From the NCBI GenBank assembly GCA_965218055.1, contig CBDCKA010000002.1:2046001-2110000 (forward strand): DNA of 64,000 bases. Direction: 5' to 3'. The DNA is from CBDBKE01 sp965218055 (GTDB lineage: Bacteria; Acidobacteriota; Terriglobia; JAJPHL01; JAPKYU01). Below the pieces are notes generated by a model. That model was given only the letters and a program-made list of their open reading frames with translations. It was not told where the DNA came from and searched no databases. How positions within the stretch are numbered: position 1 is the first letter of the stretch; every line of letters begins with the position of its first letter. Below, piece after piece: positions 9,110-18,173 of this stretch. The position numbers were made by a program, and so were the translations under genes.

Positions 9110-9697
9110 TCAAACCACGGGCGGTCCCCCCAGTTGAATACCTTGAGGCCAACAAATGCAGGATGGAACACTCTTGCGCACACCAGCAGGTTTATCGGCC
9201 TCTACGCATTTGATCTTCTCCCGAGCTACGTCGACCAAGTCGATTTCGTCTCCTCCGTAGATCTTCCTCGTCCACATCCTCAACTCTTCTATTAGGGGAG
9301 TGTGCATATGAGGGAAAGAGTCATCGAGCTTCACTTTGAAGTACCAGAGTCCACCAGGCCGCAATTCTTCGACTCCTGGAACCCAAGGGAACTTTTCTCC
9401 AGCGTCCTCGCTGTGGGCGACTGCATTGCGAAGGGCATGCGCGATCTTACACCGAGGCTTCGAGCACCTATTATCATCGTGCCACTGAATCGGCGAAAGG
9501 AGCCATAGGGTATAGGCGTCTGCTAGCGTGCCTAGAGAAAGTTGCCAGAAACTAACCTCATGCCTACACTTCGGGCAGTATTTTTTCTTCTCTTCGACCA
9601 ATCCTTCGCACACCGCCAGCATCATCTCGCGGAACAGTGCCCGCGAGCGTCGGCCGAACTGCGTGTACTGGTTGACCTGCAAGTGCAGTTTACTCAT
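9110..9697 (-). CDS. Hypothetical protein with zinc-ribbon Cys pair and HEPN-like motif
   Basis: 195 residues. A CPKC pair near residue 42 and a later C-x3-C (CSKPRC, near 78) suggest a zinc-binding loop. HALRNAVAHSED follows, an R-x4-H motif like that in HEPN proteins and in the 2915-4303 protein. The last 35 residues (after VEADKPAG) look less protein-like, so the true C-terminus may have been altered by a frameshift. The start ATG at 9697 has no strong ribosome-binding site. Function unknown; an RNA-cleaving or regulatory HEPN role is a guess from the motif. Confidence 0.55.
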   Translation of the reverse strand: MSKLHLQVNQYTQFGRRSRALFREMMLAVCEGLVEEKKKYCPKCRHEVSFWQLSLGTLADAYTLWLLSPIQWHDDNRCSKPRCKIAHALRNAVAHSEDAGEKFPWVPGVEELRPGGLWYFKVKLDDSFPHMHTPLIEELRMWTRKIYGGDEIDLVDVAREKIKCVEADKPAGVRKSVPSCICWPQGIQLGGPPVV

Positions 9698-10012
9698 GCT
9701 GCCCTTTTGTGAAACTACCAGCCGGACGACTTAAACGCCATCACACCACAACGCCGCTCACTCGGCAATCGCTCAAGGCTCCGGCCCGCCCGCGTTCCGG
9801 GAACGCCACGCACGACAACGATGACGAGCTGCACCAGGACGCCCGGAGACGCCCCGCAGCGCGTCCCCCATGCTGAGACATGCCCCGGCCGCCGCGCGTC
9901 GATCCTGGGGCATCCCTGGACGCACATGCCAGGGGTCCCCACGGCCCGTAGCTCGCCCGCCTATCTTGATTGATAAGGTCCGAGATGGTTGCAAGTAGAG
10001 CGTCTTGTTCAG
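9698..10012 (+). other. No gene recognised
   Basis: 315 bp between a HEPN-motif gene and the restriction-modification gene. Frames are short and arginine-rich in both directions. I see no repeats, tRNA or convincing promoter. Confidence 0.4.
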
Positions 10013-12835
10013 TTATGATCGCACCCTTCTGGTCCGAGGTGTACTTCCTCTCCGGCGTTTCGGGTTGGCTTTCATTAGGGCTTCGAGGGGCGCGCACATT
10101 TTCTCATAGAGCATGAACAGATGTTCGACGCGCTCGCGTTCGGACGCGAAGCCGGCGGGGCGGTAGAGCCGATCCACGGCGCGGTCGAGGGCTTGGTGCG
10201 CCCGGCGCAGATTGGGAGGCATCAGGTCGGGATCGTAGAGGTCGGATAGAGTTGCGTCCGGATGGGCGGCACGGGCGTCGAGCACGACTTGCGCGAGCGG
10301 CTCCAGTTTCGACCGGTCTGCGCTCCCGGGCGGGGTCGGAAAGGTATTGTAAACAACGCCGACGGAATACATGTAATCGCTCTTCATGCGCCCCGTCACC
10401 GCCCGCATCCAGGCCATGTGCATCGCGGAGGTGAGCAGCGCGAAGTCGGCGAGGGTTGCGTCGGGCAGTAGCCGGAGCTTGTTGCTCGGGATGGCTGGCG
10501 GCTCCAGCCAGCCAACGGGCAGGTACTCCCGCCGTTCAGAACTGACTTCCGGGAGAACGAGAAACAGTGCGGTGGGCAGGACGTTTACCTGCCACAGCGT
10601 TGGCGTATCAGCCAGTTTCAGCGTGGACGTCCGCTTGCTGGTTCGCCGGTACGCGCGAACGGCGGCGATCCGCGCTCGAACGCTCGGCAGCCGGGCCAGC
10701 GTGGCCGGGGGCGCATCATGCAAGGCGAGAATCCAGCGCTTGCTACCCTGTAAGTATTCGCGGGCTCCTACGAAGGGGCGCAGGAACGGCTCGGCGTCCG
10801 GCTCCGCATCCAGAAACGCGAGGCGTTCTTCCACGTTGAAAATGTAGTGCCCATCGTCGATGGGCTGGGAACCGGTGAGTAGCTGAACGAGTCCGTTTAT
10901 CGGCCTGCCTTCCTCGCGGATGACAATGTGCGGATTGGCGAGCGCGCCGCCATCGAACAGGTACGGCGATAGAACGGCATGAAGCGTTTCCTCCGGCTCG
11001 CCGTTGATGTCGGGATAGCTGAACAGGTGCTTGTCGGCCCGCGTGTCCTCCCGCCGGTCGAGACCGACAATCACGACGTGCACGTGCGCCTTGCCGCGCG
11101 CGTCCGAGCCCCAGGCGAAGGTGCGGTGCGCGAAGGCGATCTCCAGGTTGACTCGCGTAAACAGGATCGGCCAGAGTTGCGCCACCTGCTCACCTTGCGT
11201 GATCGAGTTGGTGGCAACAAAGCCGATCCGGGCAGGACCCCTCTGAACATATCTCCCCGCCCTGATGAACTAGGCGGTCACATAGTCGAGTGTTCCGCCC
11301 ATCTTTCCGAGCGCCGCGATCCGGCGCACCTGGGCCCGTTGCGCGGTGTCCTGAAACTTCGCCCCACCAAACGGCGGATTGCCGAATACGAAAGAGCAGT
11401 CTTCCGGCGGCAACAACGCCGTCCAGTCGGTTTCCAGCGCATCGGCGTTCAGGATATGCGCCGAGCCTTCCAGCGGAATGCGGACATAGCTCTGACCGAA
11501 CGCCAGGCTCAGCCGGTTGTTCATGATGTGATCCATCATCCACAGCGCGGTTTCGGCGATGCGTGCAGGGAACTCGCCGATCTCGATGCCGTAAAACTGG
11601 TCCACGGTGATCCGTGACAGATCGGCGGTGTCCAGCGCTCGTTGCGTCTCATCGCCCCTGCCCCGTCGCAATTCCCGGATCAGCTCGATTTCCAGTTCAC
11701 GCAATTCCCGGTAGGCGATGATCAGGAAGTTGCCGCAACCGCAGGCCGGATCGAAGAACTTCATCTCGCCCAGCCGCTTCTGAAAGGCTCGCAGTTCGGC
11801 GCGGCGGCGGCTGTCCTTGCGCGCCCGGAGCCGGTTTAACTCCGCTCTCAGGTCGTCGAGAAACAGCGGCCCGATCACCTTCAGGATGTTCTTCTCGGTG
11901 GTGTAGTGGGCGCCCTGGGCGCGGCGCTCGGCGGGTTCCATCACGGACTGGAAGAGAGCGCCGAAGATGGCGGGCGAGATGGCCGCCCAGTCGAAGCGGC
12001 AGGCGTCGATCAGCGCCGCCCGCATCGCCGCGTCGAAATCGGGAATGGTGAGCCGAGCCGCGAACAGGTCGCCGTTGACGTAGGGAAAGCGGGCGAGGTC
12101 TTCATCGAGCTTGGCCTGACGCCGGTCCACCGGCGTATTCAGCACCTGGAACAACCGCGCGAGACAGGGGCCGAGGTCGGAGCCGTCTTCGCGGGTGCGG
12201 GTCTCCAGCAGTTCACCGAAGATATCGCGCGGCTCAAAGATGCCGGTGTCATCGGCGAACAGGCAGAACACCACGCGCACCAGAAACACCTCCAGGTCAT
12301 GGCCGCCGTAGCCGGACTCCCGGAGCGCGTCATGCAGCCGTCCCATTGACTCCGAGGCTTCGACGTTGACCGGGTCCTGATCGCGGAAGGTTCGGCGCTG
12401 CACCCCCAGGATGAAGCCGAACGCCTCGACGTGGGCGGGCAGGTCCGCCAGGGAAAAATCGGTGTGTTTGCCTTCGTCGAGATCGTGAAGCGCGAAGGTC
12501 TGGAAGTCGCTGACCAGGATGTAGCGGGGGCGTTCGCGTTCGGGGAGCGCGTCGAAATACTCCCCGGCCTGCCCGTAGGCGCGGGTCAGATCGCGGCCCG
12601 CGCTCTTCTGCTCCACGATCAGGACGCCCGGCCAGAACAGGTCGATGAACCCGGACCGGTCATCCAGCTTGCGCACATGCTCCTCGTAGCGCGCGACGGA
12701 ACGGCGCCGTACATCGAAAATCTGGAAGAACGCATTGTAGAAGCTCTGCGTTTCGCCCTTCTCGTAGGCCGCGTACCGCCATTCGGCGGCGAAGCTGGCG
12801 GCACGGGCGCGCATTTCGTTCCACGACAGGCGCAT
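10013..12835 (-). pseudogene. Type IIL (MmeI-like) restriction-modification enzyme interrupted by one amber codon
   Basis: A single frame of 941 codons starting at 12835 is broken only by TAG at 11270-11272. Before the stop: PD-(D/E)xK-type nuclease residues (D65, then E75-Q-K77 in LIVEQKSAG), a helical spacer, SAM motif I DPACGCGNF (362-370) and the adenine methyltransferase motif NPPF (486-489). After the stop: the rest of the methylase (GFVATNSITQGEQV) and the target-recognition region. The stop falls where relatives have Trp (DYVTA-W-F), so a TGG to TAG change is the simplest cause. Nuclease and methylase share one chain, so truncation should remove both activities unless the stop is read through. 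Confidence 0.85.
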
Positions 12836-12899
12836 GGCTTACAGGGCTTCCTGATCGAAACAGTCTTCGTCGATCGGAACAAGGCTGTCTGTGAGGCGT

Positions 12900-13199
12900 C
12901 TAGGCATCTACCTGGTTCTGACTGGTGGGCGCAGCTTCCGGTACCCCGTATTTGGTAAATAGCATGTTCAGCGCCTCTGCCAGTAGATCTTGTATTTTCC
13001 CGCCGCGCTTGGCTTGAACCAGCCGCAGCGAAGATTTCACCTCTGGCGGAAAGTAGGCGCTGACATTCACCTTCCCTACCCTGCTCTGCGTCTTGCTGGG
13101 CGCACCCGCAGGTGCAGGTTGAACCTGAGGCGCCTGAGGCGAATCAGCGGCTGGCTGAGACTTTTGTAGCTTGGCTTGTATGCTTGGTCTTTTGGCCAT
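12900..13199 (-). CDS. Ribbon-helix-helix DNA-binding protein (partition partner)
   Basis: About 99 residues. The N-terminus is a Pro/Ala/Gln-rich flexible arm; the C-terminal half (KVNVSAYFPPEVKSSLRLVQ, then KIQDLLAEALNMLF) fits a ribbon-helix-helix fold like that of ParG-type centromere binders. It lies just downstream of parA on the same strand and overlaps its 3' end by about 56 bp. ATG 13199 is used; a GTG three codons upstream is also possible. Together with ParA it probably forms a plasmid partition or stability module. Confidence 0.72.
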   Translation of the reverse strand: MAKRPSIQAKLQKSQPAADSPQAPQVQPAPAGAPSKTQSRVGKVNVSAYFPPEVKSSLRLVQAKRGGKIQDLLAEALNMLFTKYGVPEAAPTSQNQVDA

Positions 13200-13842
13200 C
13201 TTTATCACTCTTGATCTTTCTCACAATACTACTAACATATTTATGGACATTCTCTATATCTTTCGCTGCCTTGCCTTTGGGCTCGTATTCCTGGGGGGTT
13301 AAGCCCAGAACCGAGGAATCGCCGAATGCAGCCCGATGTCCGAAGGCGTGCGGGCATACGAGAAAAGGCGCTTCCGGATGTCCAGTGATAGAGGCCGCTG
13401 CCTCTTCACGCCTGGCCAAGTGCGGTGGTACGCCGTTCAGCAGCACGAAGGTGCGCGCATCGCCCGTGACATCGAGAATCTGTTTGGTGGCCGACAGCGT
13501 CTCGATATCATCAATCTGCGCCCGGCAAGGAACGATGATGAGGTCCGAAACGCGCGCGGCAGCGATAGCCACATCCGCATTCTTGGGTGGCGTGTCGATT
13601 AGCACCAGATCGACTGATTCTTGTGCTGCTTTGAGTGTGTCTCCAAGAAACGGTAGAACAGTGGAAATAACTTCGGGCTGCTCAGCTTCGCGGCGCTTGG
13701 CCCAAAGAGCGGCGGATGCTTGGGGGTCCAAATCGATGATTGCAGTCGAAACGCCGGCCCGCTCGAACGCAACTGCTAGGCACTTGGCAACAGAAGTCTT
13801 ACCGACCCCACCTTTCTGAGCAATAAGTGATATTGTGAGCAT
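13144..13842 (-). CDS. parA: ParA-family partition ATPase
   Basis: 232 residues with the deviant Walker A KGGVGKTS at 10-17, the switch I region DLDPQASA near 38-45 and LVLIDTPPKNAD near 79-90. This is a complete small (type Ib-like) ParA that would position plasmid DNA by ATP-dependent non-specific DNA binding. It is transcribed leftward into the ribbon-helix-helix gene. An AT-rich stretch upstream (13843-13915) should hold its promoter and possibly the centromere; I see no clear iterated half-sites. It is the only intact one of three parA-like sequences here. Confidence 0.9.
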   Translation of the reverse strand: MLTISLIAQKGGVGKTSVAKCLAVAFERAGVSTAIIDLDPQASAALWAKRREAEQPEVISTVLPFLGDTLKAAQESVDLVLIDTPPKNADVAIAAARVSDLIIVPCRAQIDDIETLSATKQILDVTGDARTFVLLNGVPPHLARREEAAASITGHPEAPFLVCPHAFGHRAAFGDSSVLGLTPQEYEPKGKAAKDIENVHKYVSSIVRKIKSDKDGQKTKHTSQATKVSASR

Positions 13843-14132
13843 GTGAGTTCTATCTAAATTCAGAGTGTGCGGCTTTGATCAATCTCAATTATAAGAATAT
13901 ATGATCTGTGCCTATAGAACAAGCGTGCAGGAGAATATTGTCCCCAACTTCGCACCGCGCCCGCTAGCGTCACAGCTGCTCGCGAACGGTATTGGATTGA
14001 AACGGCCTCGGGGAACTCGGCCGCTGGCAGGAAAGTTGGATCAGCGAGTTTCCCCTTGAGGGGAAGGCAAAAGGGTGATCTTTAGGACTACGTTCATGTT
14101 GCAACACGCACCGCTGCATGTTACAGTTCCCT

Positions 14133-14411
14133 ATGATCGAGAGTTTTCGACACCGGGGACTGAAGCGGCTCTATAAGCAGGGAGACGGCAGCAAGATTCG
14201 CGCCGACCAGCTCAACCGCATCAACGATGTGCTGCTCCATCTGGACCAAGCTCAAGCCCCCGCTGATCTCGATTTGCCTGGCTATCGTCTCCACCCGCTC
14301 AAGGGCGACCTGAAGGGCTACTGGAGCGTGATGATCTCCGGCAATTGGCGCATCGTCTTTCGCTTTAAGGACGGCGATGCATACGAGGTCGATCTGGCCG
14401 ACTACCACTAG
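14133..14411 (+). CDS. higB: HigB/RelE-type toxin
   Basis: 92 residues from ATG 14133 (MIESFRHRGLKRLY); a start five codons earlier is open but less typical. GYRLHPLKGDLKGYWSVMIS and GNWRIVFRF are the hallmark strands of HigB-type mRNA interferases, which cut mRNA at the ribosome. higA follows 18 bp downstream, the toxin-first order typical of higBA. A second, truncated copy with about 90% identity lies at 47789-48021. Confidence 0.9.
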   Translation: MIESFRHRGLKRLYKQGDGSKIRADQLNRINDVLLHLDQAQAPADLDLPGYRLHPLKGDLKGYWSVMISGNWRIVFRFKDGDAYEVDLADYH

Positions 14412-14429
14412 AAGAAAGGAGCAAGAGCC

Positions 14430-14726
14430 ATGCCCATGAAGAACCCGCCGTATCCGGGCCGCTCGATCAAGGACGCCTGTTTGGAGCCGCTCGGTCTCAA
14501 TGTAACCGAAGGCGCGAAGGTCTTGGGCGTCACCCGCAACACGCTCTCGCGCGTGATCAATGGGCAGAGCGGAATCTCCCCTGATATGGCGATCCGCCTG
14601 GAGAAGGCCGGATGGTCCAACGCCGATCATTGGTTGCGCCTGCAGACAGCCTACGACCTAGCCCAAGCGCGAAAGCATCAGAACCGCATCCAGGTGGATC
14701 GCTACGAGCCGCAGCTGGCGGTGTAG
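14430..14726 (+). CDS. higA: HigA-type antitoxin
   Basis: 98 residues: an XRE-type helix-turn-helix (VTEGAKVLGVTRNTLSRVIN) and the HigA signature ISPDMAIRLEKAGWSNADHWL. An AGAAAGGAGC ribosome-binding site precedes the ATG. It neutralises HigB and should repress the operon. A near-identical paralog lies at 47474-47770 on the other strand. Confidence 0.92.
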   Translation: MPMKNPPYPGRSIKDACLEPLGLNVTEGAKVLGVTRNTLSRVINGQSGISPDMAIRLEKAGWSNADHWLRLQTAYDLAQARKHQNRIQVDRYEPQLAV

Positions 14727-14759
14727 GAGCTGCTCGCGTTACTCAGAGACGTATGAGGT

Positions 14760-14832
14760 CAGAAACTCCGCGAACGTATAGTGAAGCTGGAAGGGTTGCG
14801 CGAGGCCATCACCGGACGGGTCTCGTCTAGCT
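14760..14832 (+). pseudogene. 3' fragment of the coiled-coil gene family (copy C)
   Basis: The frame reads KLEGLREAITGRVSSS and stops, matching the C-terminal end of the intact member at 54536 (GLLEGLREAISGRVKAS). Only this tail is present, directly downstream of higA. The rest of 14727-15006 shows nothing else. Confidence 0.6.
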
Positions 14833-15006
14833 AGGGGGTGTACAGGGGTCTCAAGCGTGTCAGGAAGCGCGGCAAGAATCTCGACAGGCTCTGAGATACA
14901 GAGTTCGGGCGGAGGAGCGTTGGGATCGAGGTCGGGGCCTTGATGGCTTCCTGACTTCCAGCCGCAACCGGGCGCTATTCGACCTGCCGCCTAGAGAGGG
15001 TTCCTG

Positions 15007-15489
15007 ATGCCCAGCAACGATGGCGCCGGGGCGAAAGGCGCATTGGCACTGCTCGCGCTTGTAGCGCTGATAGTACTGGCAATGCAAGTGATGGATCAGA
15101 TTGCCGGAGAGTGGCGGCGGGAGTATTCCGGCGTGTGGCTGCTGCTAGCGATGTGTGCCGGGGTGGCCCTGCTGGCCTTGTTCCGGACGAAGCGGCAGCG
15201 GCGGCGGGACCGCATCCGGAAAGCGGCGGTGCGGGCGATCCAAGAAGTGGAACAAGAGATCATTGCCGAGTTTCTGGACTTTGCCGGGGACCCCGCTAGG
15301 GAGGCATGGGGATTCAAGGATGCGGACTGGCAGCGGGAGGCTGAGCGATGGCTCGCGGACAACGAGTACGGCAACTCGCCGGAAATGGCGCGGCAGCTTG
15401 CCGCAGTCGTGAAACACCACTATTGGGAAGAGATGGGTGACGAGCTCAACGAAGTCTTGAAAGACCGAGACCACCCGACCTCGGACTAG
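15007..15489 (+). CDS. Hypothetical membrane protein, 160 residues
   Basis: Two membrane segments (ALALLALVALIVLAMQV, about 12-28, and GVWLLLAMCAGVALLALF, about 42-59) are followed by a basic hinge (RTKRQRRRDR) and an acidic helical cytoplasmic tail of about 90 residues. GAGAGGG precedes the ATG. No family recognised. It lies between higBA and a repA copy in the plasmid-derived segment, so it may be plasmid cargo. Confidence 0.55.
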   Translation: MPSNDGAGAKGALALLALVALIVLAMQVMDQIAGEWRREYSGVWLLLAMCAGVALLALFRTKRQRRRDRIRKAAVRAIQEVEQEIIAEFLDFAGDPAREAWGFKDADWQREAERWLADNEYGNSPEMARQLAAVVKHHYWEEMGDELNEVLKDRDHPTSD

Positions 15490-15566
15490 CGAGCCCGCAG
15501 AGCTTCTCGACCTCTTGACCGACTCTCTCAGAAACAAGCCCGTGCGCTCGCTTGTTTCTCTGTGGT

Positions 15567-15592
15567 CTTGTCACTGAGGGCTGTGGGAGAAT
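15567..15592 (+). promoter_or_regulatory. Conserved box upstream of repA copy 2
   Basis: CTTGTCACTGAGGGCTGTGG followed by GAGAAT ends 5 bp before the repA start. Matching boxes precede the other repA copies (2285-2308; 44636-44659 minus strand) and the coiled-coil genes (54488-54511; 46398-46420 minus strand). GAGAAT could act as a -10 element. Confidence 0.5.
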
Positions 15593-15597
15593 AAGCC

Positions 15598-16200
15598 ATG
15601 CAGCGTCAACGCGGCGAGCTGGTTCCGATCGGTGATGCCCTCTCCGGTATGGGCGGGCCGGTGAAGGCGGTCGGCGAAGCTTCGCCCCAGGCGTTGGGCC
15701 ACTTCACCCGATTCGATCAGGTGAATCAGCTTATCGGGGCCAGCGAAGCGGACCCCGATCTGGGCTTCATGGCGCGGCTGATGGTGCTGTGCTCGCTGCC
15801 CCGGAGCAACCCCGGCAACCGGCTTCAATACAAGCGCGTCAACGGTCCCTACACGCTCATCATGACAGCGACCGAAAACTACAAGCTCCCCTACGGCAAC
15901 CTGCCCCGCCTGCTGCTGGCCTAGGTCTCTCGACCGAAGCGGTGCGGACCAAAAGCCGCGAGCTCATCCTGGGCCGTTCGCTTTCCGAGTTCATGCGCAA
16001 GCTGGGCATGCAGAATGACAGCGGTAGCCCTCGCGGTGATCGAACGCGGCTCCGCAACCAGATGGATCGGCTCTTTAGCGCCACAGTCTCGCTCATCTAT
16101 AAGGCGAAGCAGGAAATACAGAGCGGCCACTACAGTTTCGCTGTGGACTCCAAAGCAGAGGGTGTGGTTAGGGAAAGCAGGTTTCCTGACTCGACAGAGC
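15598..16200 (+). pseudogene. repA: Plasmid replication initiator RepA, frameshifted and truncated (copy 2)
   Basis: From ATG 15598 the product (MQRQRGELVPIGDALSGMGG...) runs to a TAG at 15922-15924. Homology then resumes in another frame: STEAVRTKSRELILGRSLSE, KLGMQNDSGSPRGDRTRLRN and QMDRLFSATVSLIYK. These blocks fit the plasmid RepA_C family. At the break, copy 3 reads LLAW-I-STEA, so a Trp codon has become TAG and about 2 bases were gained. The C-terminal third is missing; a matching piece lies inverted at 17817-18173. Confidence 0.85.
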
Positions 16201-16204
16201 GCGT

Positions 16205-16262
16205 CTCGCTTTGACAACGTAAAAAGAGCCCACCTTGATCGAGTAAAAAGGACCCACCCCCA
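16205..16262 (+). repeat. Likely IS21-family terminal remnant
   Basis: Two direct copies of GTAAAAAG(A/G)(G/A)CCCACC (about 16219-16234 and 16240-16256) after a TTGACAAC motif. IS21 ends carry such repeated transposase-binding blocks. No istA or istB is nearby, so this would be a leftover end that truncated repA copy 2. Confidence 0.4.
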
Positions 16263-16435
16263 GGTTAATGGCCGTAAGTAATACCGCCGGCGGGGCTGTG
16301 GAAAGAGTGGGAGCCGGAGGCTTCCAAGCCGCTGTGGGAACCCGCGGGGTTTGTAGCGGGTTTCCATAGGGGCGGCACTTTCCACAGCCCATCGCGCCCG
16401 CGTTTTCACGCGGACTTTCTGGCGACGCGGGGCTA

Positions 16436-16843
16436 TTGCAGATCGAAAACCATTACTGCGACAATGCGCTGCTTAGCCAGCAGAGCATGGCCGTGGCAGC
16501 AACCACCGTCAAGAAACCGTCAGAAAACTCGCCCATCAAGCGGGCTAGGTGTAGGCGTTGCGAGCGAAAGCAGACGCCCCAAAACCGTGTAATAGCAACG
16601 AGAGGAAGGAGTTGGGAGAAAACCGTGGAAGACGCCAGCCTGACGGTGAAGCAGGAGATCGCGGCGATCAAAGATGGGATGCTGCGGTGCGATCACGAAT
16701 TTTTGGAGCAGCGGGGAGGGTGGCACCCGGCCAGGGAGCGGTGGTTCGAGCTTGAAAAACTCCCGGAGGCTAACCTGGCGGAAGGGGTTAAGATTGACGA
16801 GTGTTCGACGTACCGGGCAACCCGGTTTGCGGTCCCGGTATGA
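16436..16843 (+). CDS. Hypothetical protein, uncertain
   Basis: A 135-residue frame with no recognised family. The C-terminal half (TVKQEIAAIKDGMLRCDHEFLEQRGGWHP) is the most protein-like, and a GAGAAAACCGTGG start at about 16625 would give a shorter product. It could be a plasmid-borne gene or chance. No partner is evident. Confidence 0.25.
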   Translation: MQIENHYCDNALLSQQSMAVAATTVKKPSENSPIKRARCRRCERKQTPQNRVIATRGRSWEKTVEDASLTVKQEIAAIKDGMLRCDHEFLEQRGGWHPARERWFELEKLPEANLAEGVKIDECSTYRATRFAVPV

Positions 16844-17067
16844 GGGGCCATATGTATCACATGCTATATAAATCAACACCCCGCGAGAAGGTGCGCCCGG
16901 AGAGGCTAAATCGAGGGGTTTTTCATGCCACAAGTGACCGCTTATTTTTTGTTACAGGGACAAAGGGGGGGGTGTGACAAGATTCGGGACGAAGGTGTGA
17001 CAAAGCCCTATTCCCATATCTCTCTCAGTCTGTTGTGGTTATACCATACTCATCGACCCCCGCTGTG

Positions 17068-17215
17068 CCGAGCGAGGAAAAAAAAGGGGGACGATAGCGA
17101 CCCCCCTCAAAAGTAGGGGGTCATGCGGCCCCGCGTAGGCGTGCAATGTGGCACGCCTTCCCGGGGCTCCCAGGGGGTCGCTATCGTCGGTATTTATCCC
17201 TGCGGGAAGGCTCGG
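17068..17215 (+). repeat. Nested palindrome (large hairpin) in the plasmid-derived segment
   Basis: Four concentric inverted pairs: CCGAGC/GCTCGG (17068-17073, 17210-17215); GACGATAGCGACCCCC and its complement (17090-17105, 17173-17188, 16 of 16); GCCCCG/CGGGGC (17128-17133, 17162-17167); AGGCGTGC/GCACGCCT with a 6-nt loop (17137-17144, 17151-17158). Perfect long arms at this spacing are not chance. It could be a structured RNA, a single-strand origin or a transfer/recombination site. Confidence 0.75.
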
Positions 17216-17257
17216 AACAGCCTCCCGAGGCGGCGCTGAAAGGAGGGACACAGACCT

Positions 17258-17314
17258 ATGAAATGGCGGTTGCGCCAGTGGGCAAGAACCCCCTTTTCCC
17301 TCTCCCTTGGATGA
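17258..17314 (+). CDS. Possible 18-residue leader peptide
   Basis: A strong AAAGGAGGG ribosome-binding site precedes ATG 17258; the product MKWRLRQWARTPFSLSLG ends at TGA 17312-17314. It lies just after the nested palindrome, in an arrangement like replication-leader or attenuator peptides. It is too short to be sure. Confidence 0.3.
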   Translation: MKWRLRQWARTPFSLSLG

Positions 17315-17477
17315 TTCCAGATCGGTCCTCGCCGTCAAGGGTCCGCTTTCGCCGCTTCGCGCCCTGGACTGCTGCGGGCCGATCCGAAGGGGATGGCTGT
17401 TTATGAGGGAAAAGGGTGGTAAGAGCTTTTTCCGCTGCCTGCCGCTGGCCCTTGTTCCGCCGTGGTTTGCCGTAAGC

Positions 17478-17590
17478 CTTTTGTTTTCAGTTTTTACCCA
17501 TAAGGAAGGTTTTGGTTTTGCCTTTTGCGGGGGGCGTTAGCCCCTTTCTTGGGTGGTTTATCTTTTGTTTTCAGCGAGTTATCCACAGCC
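17478..17590 (+). other. Candidate plasmid replication origin
   Basis: A perfect DnaA box TTATCCACA (17579-17587) lies next to two direct 13-bp repeats CTTTTGTTTTCAG (17478-17490 and 17562-17574) in T-rich DNA, 230 bp from the repA 3' piece. DnaA box, iteron-like repeats and AT-rich DNA beside repA are the expected parts of an oriV. A minus-strand frame (17494-17754) overlaps it but has no support. Confidence 0.5.
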
Positions 17591-17816
17591 GTAGCCGCTC
17601 CTACTACTTGTTCTTTAACTGCTTGTCTTACTGCTTGTATGGGTAGCCGGTATATGCGTGGAACCCCTCCCTGGATCACCGGCACCTGTGCAAAACTTCG
17701 CAGCGATTGAGCTTGTAGGCCGCCCCAGGAGCGGGTTACAGGTGGTTCAGGCACCCTGGAGACACTCGTTCCCTCGGCGGGGCCGTCAGAGGCGAGCCTT
17801 GCGGCTGGAAGGGGTC

Positions 17817-18173
17817 TTAGCTGACTAAGGCGGGGTGTTCCGAAGCCGGAGGGATCGCGGGTGTCGAGGGATGCAGGATCAGGACGCCCGGAGCCGTCGA
17901 GTAGTTCAACTCCGGCCAGGCCAGCTTGATCTTCTTCAACTCGCGCAGAACCTTACGCCGGAAGTCGAGGACGGTGCGCTTATCGTTGGCTTTGGCCGGA
18001 TGCAAACCGAACTGGCGGTACACCTGCCGCCAGGAGAGGCGTAGCGGATCGCGGAGGGCGAAGGTGCGGCAAGTGAGCCAGAGGTAGAGATCCAGGCCCA
18101 GAGCACAACGCTTGAGCGCCTTCAGGGTGTTCATGTCGATCGGCACCGGGTGATTGATGATCTCGTGGCGCAA
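17817..18173 (-). pseudogene. repA: C-terminal piece of plasmid RepA (inverted)
   Basis: The frame EIINHPVPIDMNTLKALKRC...LSWRQVYRQFGLHPAKANDK and onward matches the C-terminal part of the repA at 43818-44627 and then supplies about 50 residues missing from both other copies (the end is PASEHPALVS). Homology begins at EIINHP, exactly where the trbB-like fragment starts on the other strand, so the 5' part was removed by a rearrangement. It may be the missing 3' part of copy 2 after an inversion. Confidence 0.8.
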
